Assembly: GCA_001969505.1 (NCBI GenBank) | Contig: LSSK01000875.1 | Span: forward strand, 1 to 14,007 | Reading direction: 5' to 3' | DNA: 14,007 nt | Source: Zancudomyces culisetae | Taxonomy: Eukaryota > Kickxellomycota > Harpellomycetes > Harpellales > Legeriomycetaceae | Notes under the pieces: generated by a model | Told to the model about the DNA's origin: nothing | Seen by the model: the letters and a program-made list of their open reading frames with translations, nothing else | Databases searched by the model: none | Position numbers and translations under genes: made by a program | Part shown: one piece after another, positions 9,112 through 14,007 of the stretch | Layout of the letters: the number at the start of each line of letters is the position of its first letter | Position numbering within the stretch: the stretch's first letter is position 1

Positions 9112-10812
9112 TTAGCGTATCGCATTTGTTTTATATTTCAGCTTTTGTTTCCTTAAAATTTCAAAGATATCCCTGTTTCCAACATCATAAAAACCAGCTA
9201 TTTTAACTATCTCCTCCTCAAATATCTCATTGTACTGGGATATCATTGCAAATATCAACGTTCCAATACTCACCAGACTATTTTTGTCACCGCCTTTGCC
9301 ATCATGGCTTGTATCTAGGTGCGAAACTGACGTCAGCATTTCCAAATCCTGAGCTGGATCGTCACTAAAACTCAAATTAGGTGCCCAAACTCTGGTTAAG
9401 TTGCCACTTGTCATCTTGTTTTCATTGTTATGCTGGGCTATATTGTGAAGCAGGCCAAACAAGTATATCAACACCTGCAATTTTTGCTGGCTGATCATTG
9501 TTAATACCTCGCTTTTGATAAACTCAACCTGGCTTTTCGCACCTTTTTGTTGCCCCTTCAACACTTCATAAACATTCTTGTCAAAGATAGCAATCTGCAA
9601 CTCTTTGAAAAACATTTTCAACAACACTGCGATAACGTGGACGCCGCCTAGCTCCTCGCAATCCATTGACCCAATTTCACAGTCAAACTCTTCTTTAGCT
9701 TCTCTCAGCTTGCTTGAAGCTGGTGATCTTCTGAATATCCCCTCTGTTTTGATCCCGTTCTCGTTCAGATACAGTATCCATGTTATTATCGCTTCTGGCA
9801 TCATATACACCTGAAAGCTGTTGTTGCTAACATCGCTTTTGTTATTTTTGGTATCTACCACAAGCAGCTCCTCGATACTGTGCCCAAAAAGCTTACCCTT
9901 GCTTGTCTTGGTAATTTGCACTGGTACCTTTATATGTGCCACAGATCGGTCTACTTCATAAACCACTTGTGGAAGTTTCATGTATTTCATTGGCACCAGA
10001 TATTTTAGATGTGTCAAATTATACACCCATACAATCTTTTTAAAGAACTTGTAGCTATTTTATAATTTAATTTATTATATAACACAGTTTGATGCTTATA
10101 CAGTATCTTGTTGATATTCAAGTAACCTACCTTATTACTGTTCCCAAGACATTCATAATCATTCGTATCCATAGCCCCGAGTGAACTATGTATAGATTCT
10201 TTATATTTTTCCTGAATCTATTTTTTTGTTCAACGTTCCCTTTCTTTTTTTAAAAAGTCCGACATATAATTTACAAGATATAGTAGCCTCACAGCCTTTT
10301 TGTTGCAAAAATAATATTATTAAATATTACTCTCTATCCAAGCCTTGATATGCACCCAATATCCAACCCCAACTAGGCTTATATGTAATTCCACTGGTAA
10401 AAAACACGATCGTATAGTCATTTTCCACACATTCCTCGAGTTTTGCCTTAATCGCTCTATTTTATTATTATGACATTGATTTTAATTCGAGCTATATGCT
10501 TTCGATGCATAGGAAGATTCGTCACCACGCTAGAAGTTACATTCTTTTACGTTCATTTACCCTAATAGTTTGTTGTAATCTATTTTATTAGGATCCGGTA
10601 GGAATGCCCCGTATATCACTACTATTGGCTTTGCTTCATTGTCGACACCTATTCCACATTCAGCTTTGCTAAGTAACCCATTTTACTTTTTCTGATTAAA
10701 ACATAAAGCCTAGATATATAATAAGAATAACGGCTGTATACTTCAGAGCAATTGAATTACCCGCAAACTCCAATAGCTTTGATGTTATCTCTTGGATTTG
10801 TGTTTCGCTCAT
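9112..10812 (-). CDS. ECM25: CRAL-TRIO (BCH) + RhoGAP protein, ARHGAP1/Ecm25-like, five exons
   Basis: This is a GTPase-activating protein for Rho-family GTPases (Cdc42/Rho) with a lipid-binding Sec14-like domain, predicted to be cytosolic or membrane-peripheral. Exons on the minus strand are 10812-10761, 10648-10561, 10456-10331, 10217-10131 and 10054-9112. Introns are 112, 104, 113 and 76 nt, with 5' sites GTAATT, GTAAAT, GTAATA and GTAGGT, all ending TAG. Every join keeps frame: 1,296 nt, 431 aa (human ARHGAP1 439). The joined CRAL-TRIO part reads LLEFAGVDNEAKPIVV, LPDPNKIDYNKLLGAIK, ENDYTIVFF, LDREFRKNIKNLYIVH and ISYKFFKKIVWV. The RhoGAP domain (about 190-395) has GIFRR with arginine finger R226 and NKMTSGNLTRVWAPNL with N344. 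The usual LRELPEPL is replaced by FKELQIAI. Orthology to yeast ECM25 rests on architecture only. Confidence 0.88.
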
Positions 10813-11101
10813 TTTTTGTAATTATATACTATTACAAATCGCTTAACCATTCCATTGCAATTAATTTTATATTCCTCTGTAAAACTAAAGCCACTAGCTC
10901 AATTTTCACCCAAACAACAATGATGTAGTGAATATGAAAATAGCACATTTCGTCCTTGCTACTCTTTGTTTTTTTGTTCCCAATAAATCCGAAGTGTGAA
11001 TAGCGATTGGTCACAATAGTTTTGCTGTAACTGCTAGCGTTATTGTTGTCACATATCGCGCATATTTATTATATTTTGTTTTGGTGGCTATTTTTCAACT
11101 A

Positions 11102-11120
11102 ACACACGCACACACACACT
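11102..11120. repeat. CA dinucleotide microsatellite
   Basis: A short (CA)n tract of about nine units, interrupted once by a G (ACACACGCACACACACACT). Confidence 0.7.
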
Positions 11121-11363
11121 GCCACAAGAAAACTTTTTGTGTCTGTGAAATATTTGTGTCTAAGTACTTAAACATGAAAAGTGGTAGGGAGGATTACTTT
11201 GTAAAAAGTATCCATTCAATCAGGAATTTTTCTGACAGCATCAACATGTGTTTTTTTGCTGATGGTGAAGGTATAAGCATACTATTTATTTTTAAGATAA
11301 CTTCTTTGTACCAAGTAAAACTTTATTATGTGTTTAGTCCTATTGTAGAATCACTCAATTGTT

Positions 11364-11803
11364 TTATAAAGCAGTAAGTGTTTTTCTTTCTCCAAATACA
11401 CACAAAAGGGACCAATCCCAATATCCAACTATTTCCCGATCAAGTCGAAATGCTCAATAACATACATATGAGTATAAATCCCTCAATTGAATTATTACTA
11501 TTCAGCATCTACCAATAACTAATATGCATGTATAATCTTTTCATCTACACCTCTTATAAATAAAGTTGGCGTGAACTGTTGTCGGTTATTTATTTATTTA
11601 TTTATCTATTTGAAAACTCAGACTTCTATGGAACCATCACTACTTATTGAGGTTTTTTCGATATCCACAATGCTACCAAGATTCCATCAGCTTATTAGAA
11701 TCTTATGCAAGCGCTTAACTCAAGTACAGTTTACTTACCTAGAATACAAACAAAACGTGCGGTCTGCAAATCTGCAGAGTTTAGATAGCTGTTTTCTCAT
11801 CAT
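11364..11803 (-). CDS. Candidate small spliced gene with mitochondrial-type N-terminus
   Basis: The ATG at 11803 opens MMRKQLSKLCRFADRTFCLY, basic, lacking acids for 14 residues and amphipathic, like a mitochondrial presequence. It ends at a perfect AG/GTAAGT (11738). A 66-nt intron with TTCTAATAAG, a plausible branch 20 nt before the AG, ends GGTAG at 11673. The second exon then continues in frame as SIVDIEKTSISSDGSIEV before a TGA. Further down the strand, open pieces read FTPTLFIRG and then GYWDWSLLCVFGERKTLTAL up to a TAA at 11366-11364. Joining these last pieces needs non-standard sites (a GTCTGA or GTGTAG donor), so the downstream structure is uncertain. No family is recognised. The first intron resembles the proven introns of this window. 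Chance open pieces are common here, so this stays a candidate. Confidence 0.22.
11586..11605. repeat. TTTA tetranucleotide microsatellite
   Basis: Five tandem TTAT/TTTA units on the plus strand (AAAT units on the minus strand), placing stop codons in all three minus-strand frames. Confidence 0.75.
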
Positions 11804-11818
11804 GAACTAAACATCATC

Positions 11819-11847
11819 ACAACCAAGTACAACCAAGTACAACCAAA
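11819..11847. repeat. 10-bp tandem repeat ACAACCAAGT
   Basis: Nearly three copies of ACAACCAAGT in a row. The repeat lies just upstream of the candidate minus-strand start at 11803, so it could be in its promoter or leader. Confidence 0.75.
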
Positions 11848-12505
11848 CAAAGACCTACTCAAGGAACTGTTAGACATGGACAACTTTCACCATTCAAGTA
11901 TATACACCTATCCATTCTAGTTTATTGGAACGTATGTTCCCAAAGTTGGTAGTTTTTTTTCTCGTGTTCTTTTGAGGCTCCAAAGACCTTATTCAAAAAA
12001 AGTTGGATGCCTAAGAAAAAAAAGTTTCATTTTGATAAGGTGGTTTTAAGCGTAAATACATTATTGAGGTAGTTTTTTTTGGATGATTTCACTTAGCCCT
12101 ATTATTTTGGCATTGTAAATGTTATTGACAGTACAAAGAACCTCCGAAACCAATATTGATGATTGGCTGAGTCATTTAACTCACCAGCAAATATATGTTC
12201 CCACCAATCTATAAAAAGTGTCAAACGTGCAAAACCAATACACTGGTTGTATAAAGCATATCTATTGTAAGAATTGTCTTGTGCTTTTCTTGTTTTTACT
12301 TGTAAATATCGAAAAGGCGTGATGAATAACCACAACTTTGATTTACCACACATGCGTATCCTGCGATCTAACTTTGTATTGAACTTTCACCTTTTTTTTT
12401 TGAATAGTACTATTGAACAACTCTTCAAAAAGATTCTGAATTTTGCCGCTTTTTAAATATGGTAATATACACAGTGTTCTGAACAACAACTGCTAGATAG
12501 TATGT

Positions 12506-12517
12506 GGGGGGGGGGGG
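12506..12517. repeat. Homopolymer run of 12 G
   Basis: A G12 tract in a region of about 30% GC. Such runs are rare by chance at this composition and prone to replication slippage and sequencing error. Confidence 0.8.
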
Positions 12518-12705
12518 TGAAATATCATGAATTTCCTGCTTTGAACAAGCGTTGCTTTCACTCAAAAAAATTATAGTTCTTTGAATTACAGTGAGGAATA
12601 AATGGAAAAACGATGCTGTATTCGTCTCGATTGATATGAAGTGCAGCACTCATTTTAAGATAAAAGTTTTTTATGATCAGGGAGATGCACGCAGTTGCGC
12701 ATTTG

Positions 12706-12713
12706 TATAAATA
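12706..12713 (+). promoter_or_regulatory. TATA box of the surface-protein gene
   Basis: TATAAATA lies 156 bp upstream of the ATG at 12862, a normal fungal TATA-to-start distance. It is a motif and spacing match only. Confidence 0.4.
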
Positions 12714-12861
12714 TCTTCATTAAGTTTGAAGAAAATTGTGTTTAATACAAAGTTGACAACAATAGCTTAGGTTGTATATGGAATATTAAAATAATGAGAA
12801 TTATTGTTGATTAGGCTGAGAACTAATAGTAAAAAATAAATTGATAAAACAACTAAAAAAT

Positions 12862-14007
12862 ATGAATTGCCTAGTGCCATTGCTTCTTTCGATCCTTGCT
12901 CTAAGCTGCTGTGCAAGTTTCAAATCTAGCCCTACACACACTACAGAGGGAGCTTATTCTTATGCTGAGCAAAAAAAACAAGTTATAAGCGATATAAACA
13001 ACGAGATCAGAGACTTGGATAGAAAAATTTTGCAGGAAAACTTGACAGAAAAGCACACTGAAGGTAGATTGGTGGATCAAAAAAACCCCCGCAAATATGG
13101 TGATAATGCAAAACAGTTTGTAAGTGCGGAACATTTTCCAAAAAGAAACCAGAAAAATATTTCAAGAATAGTTAGTAACGCTAACGTACTGTATAATCGT
13201 GATAATGAAGCCACAAATCCAGAGATATGTGCTCAGATAACAACAAACTATTTATCTACTCAGATTGCTACCGATTATAGCGGTAATCTGCTTACATTTA
13301 CTTTTGTGAAAACCACCACAGTTGATGATCCAAGCTGTAAGACATTGTCTACTGACTCTACTACTGATTCTTCTACTGACTCTACTACTGATTCTTCTAC
13401 TGATTCTACTACTGAATCGTCTACTGAATCGTCTACTGACTCTTCTACCGATTCTTCTACTGACTCTTCTACTGACTCTTCTACTGATTCTTCTACTGAT
13501 TCTACTACTGAATCGTCTACTGACTCTTCTACCGATTCTTCTACTGATTCTACCACTGACTCCACTACTGATATGAAATTGTGTGCTCAAATAACAACGA
13601 ACTATTTATCTACTCAGGTTGCTACCGATTATAGCGGTAATCTACTTACATTTACTTTTGTGAAAACCACCACAGTTGATGATCCAAGCTGCAAGCCATC
13701 TTCTACTGATTCTACTACTGATTCTTCTACTGACTCCACTACCGATTCTTCTACCGATTCTTCTACCGATTCTTCTACTGATTCTACCACTGACTCCACT
13801 ACTGACTCTTCTACTGATTCTACTACTGACTCTTCTACTGATTCTTCTACCGATTCTTCTACCGATTCTTCTACCGATTCTTCTACTGATTCTACCACTG
13901 ACTCCACTACTGATATGAAATTGTGTGCTCAAATAACAACGAACTATTTATCTACTCAGGTTGCTACCGATTATAGCGGTAATCTACTTACATTTACTTT
14001 TGTGAAA
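12862..14007 (+). CDS. Secreted modular Ser/Thr/Asp-repeat surface protein, cut by the window edge
   Basis: The frame opens at ATG 12862 and stays open for 382 codons to the last base, so the C-terminus is missing. Residues 1-19 form a signal peptide (MNCLVPLLLSILALSCCAS), probably cleaved after a CAS-type site. Residues about 35-65 are a charged helical stretch (KKQVISDINNEIRDLDRK). From residue 123 the protein alternates two parts. One is a 37-residue module that begins and ends with Cys (CAQITTNY...VDDPSC), at residues 123-159, 241-277 and 355 onward. The other is a long run of four-residue STDS/TTDS units with a few TES. This is the architecture of a cell-wall or extracellular adhesin or structural protein: rigid Thr/Ser stalks likely to be O-glycosylated, separated by small disulfide modules. 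A GPI signal would lie beyond the edge. I know no named family for the module. Confidence 0.85.
   Translation, partial: MNCLVPLLLSILALSCCASFKSSPTHTTEGAYSYAEQKKQVISDINNEIRDLDRKILQENLTEKHTEGRLVDQKNPRKYGDNAKQFVSAEHFPKRNQKNISRIVSNANVLYNRDNEATNPEICAQITTNYLSTQIATDYSGNLLTFTFVKTTTVDDPSCKTLSTDSTTDSSTDSTTDSSTDSTTESSTESSTDSSTDSSTDSSTDSSTDSSTDSTTESSTDSSTDSSTDSTTDSTTDMKLCAQITTNYLSTQVATDYSGNLLTFTFVKTTTVDDPSCKPSSTDSTTDSSTDSTTDSSTDSSTDSSTDSTTDSTTDSSTDSTTDSSTDSSTDSSTDSSTDSSTDSTTDSTTDMKLCAQITTNYLSTQVATDYSGNLLTFTFVK
13228..13338 (+). repeat. Cys-bounded 37-aa module, copy 1
   Basis: 111 bp encoding a module with a Cys at each end, the core YSGNLLTFTFVKTTTVDDPS, and two ITT/STQ beta-type strands. It differs from copy 2 at five bases: four are synonymous and one changes Ile to Val. 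Confidence 0.9.
13348..13572 (+). repeat. STDS tandem repeat, stalk 1
   Basis: About nineteen 12-bp units encoding (S/T)T(D/E)S, 75 codons in total. Units vary mainly at third positions (GAC/GAT, ACT/ACC), with occasional GAATCG (TES) variants. The period is exact, so reading frame is kept when copy number changes. Confidence 0.92.
13582..13692 (+). repeat. Cys-bounded 37-aa module, copy 2
   Basis: Second copy of the 111-bp module, preceded by MKL. It starts 354 bp after copy 1 and is identical to copy 3 over all the bases of copy 3 inside the window. Confidence 0.9.
13699..13914 (+). repeat. STDS tandem repeat, stalk 2
   Basis: Exactly eighteen 12-bp units (72 codons) of (S/T)TDS. The end is the same as in stalk 1, including the last units and the ATGAAATTG that leads into the next module, which suggests the stalk and module were duplicated together. 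Confidence 0.92.
13924..14007 (+). repeat. Cys-bounded 37-aa module, copy 3 (truncated by window)
   Basis: The first 84 bases of a third copy, starting 342 bp after copy 2 and identical to it up to the window edge. Confidence 0.9.

Larger units (their letters stand above)
10813..12861. other. 2-kb AT-rich region with microsatellites and weak gene candidates
   Basis: This region lies between the RhoGAP start and the surface-protein start. A TATATAA at 10825-10831 is only about a dozen bases upstream of the RhoGAP ATG. The minus frame 10832-11014 and the frames at 12102-12649 show no family features. Two spliced-gene candidates are the minus-strand pieces at 11364-11803 and a plus-strand piece at 11174-11270. 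Simple repeats are listed separately. T- and A-rich tracts dominate elsewhere, and no tRNA was recognised. Confidence 0.45.

Noticed and set aside
10021-10026. RhoGAP gene starting at the GTG near 10026 as a 304-aa protein
   Set aside because: The frame extends upstream with CRAL-TRIO sequence to a TAG acceptor at 10055, and four more exons complete the domain.
12102-12649. Short frames on both strands upstream of the surface-protein gene
   Set aside because: Each is 60-83 codons, AT-driven in composition and without motif, good start context or splice partner.
13252-13932. Long open frames in other frames of the STDS repeats, rich in VEES, RISRR or LLILLL
   Set aside because: A 12-bp unit without stops stays open in several frames on both strands. 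Only the plus frame with a signal peptide, Cys modules and synonymous-biased differences is supported.
1-14007. CRISPR arrays, bacterial operons, transposon ends and viral genes
   Set aside because: No spaced identical repeats, terminal inverted repeats, transposase or viral motifs were seen. The only arrays are in-frame protein repeats and microsatellites.

Overview
The window looks like nuclear DNA of an AT-rich, intron-containing fungus. It carries single-copy eukaryotic housekeeping genes with spliceosomal introns, AT-rich spacers with long T tracts and TATA boxes, and no operons, Shine-Dalgarno sites or bacterial genes. CTG falls where leucine is conserved in uL29 and in the Fap7 ATPase, which argues against the CTG-Ser yeast clade. 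All seven introns I could place by protein homology end in TAG, have a 5' site beginning GTA, and lack a TACTAAC branch site. That is unlike Saccharomyces-type yeasts and fits an early-diverging or otherwise intron-rich AT-rich fungus. I cannot name the species.

Layout: (1) 1-219, minus, the N-terminal part of an unrecognised GC-richer gene running off the left edge. (2) 893-1660, minus, ribosomal protein uL29 (L35), whose first exon is only the ATG. (3) A 329-bp T-rich divergent promoter. (4) 1990-2520, plus, the Fap7/AK6-type ATPase of small-subunit maturation. (5) 2521-4894, 2.4 kb without a confident gene. (6) 4895-6952, plus, a 685-residue mostly disordered, acidic protein of unknown function. 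(7) 7344-8980, plus, three exons of the DNA polymerase delta small subunit, 472 aa when spliced. (8) 9112-10812, minus, five exons of a CRAL-TRIO + RhoGAP protein, 431 aa when spliced, convergent with the polymerase gene. (9) 10813-12861, a 2-kb AT-rich region with microsatellites and weak spliced-gene candidates. (10) 12862 to the right edge, plus, a secreted cell-surface-type protein with alternating 37-residue Cys-bounded modules and Ser-Thr-Asp-Ser repeats.

The genes do not form one pathway. Two (uL29 and Fap7) serve ribosome production and share a divergent promoter. One serves DNA replication, one Rho-GTPase signalling and one the cell surface. The least ordinary object is the modular surface protein at the right end. 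The most useful annotation result is the splice-aware reconstruction of the polymerase and RhoGAP genes, which simple ORF calling splits or truncates.
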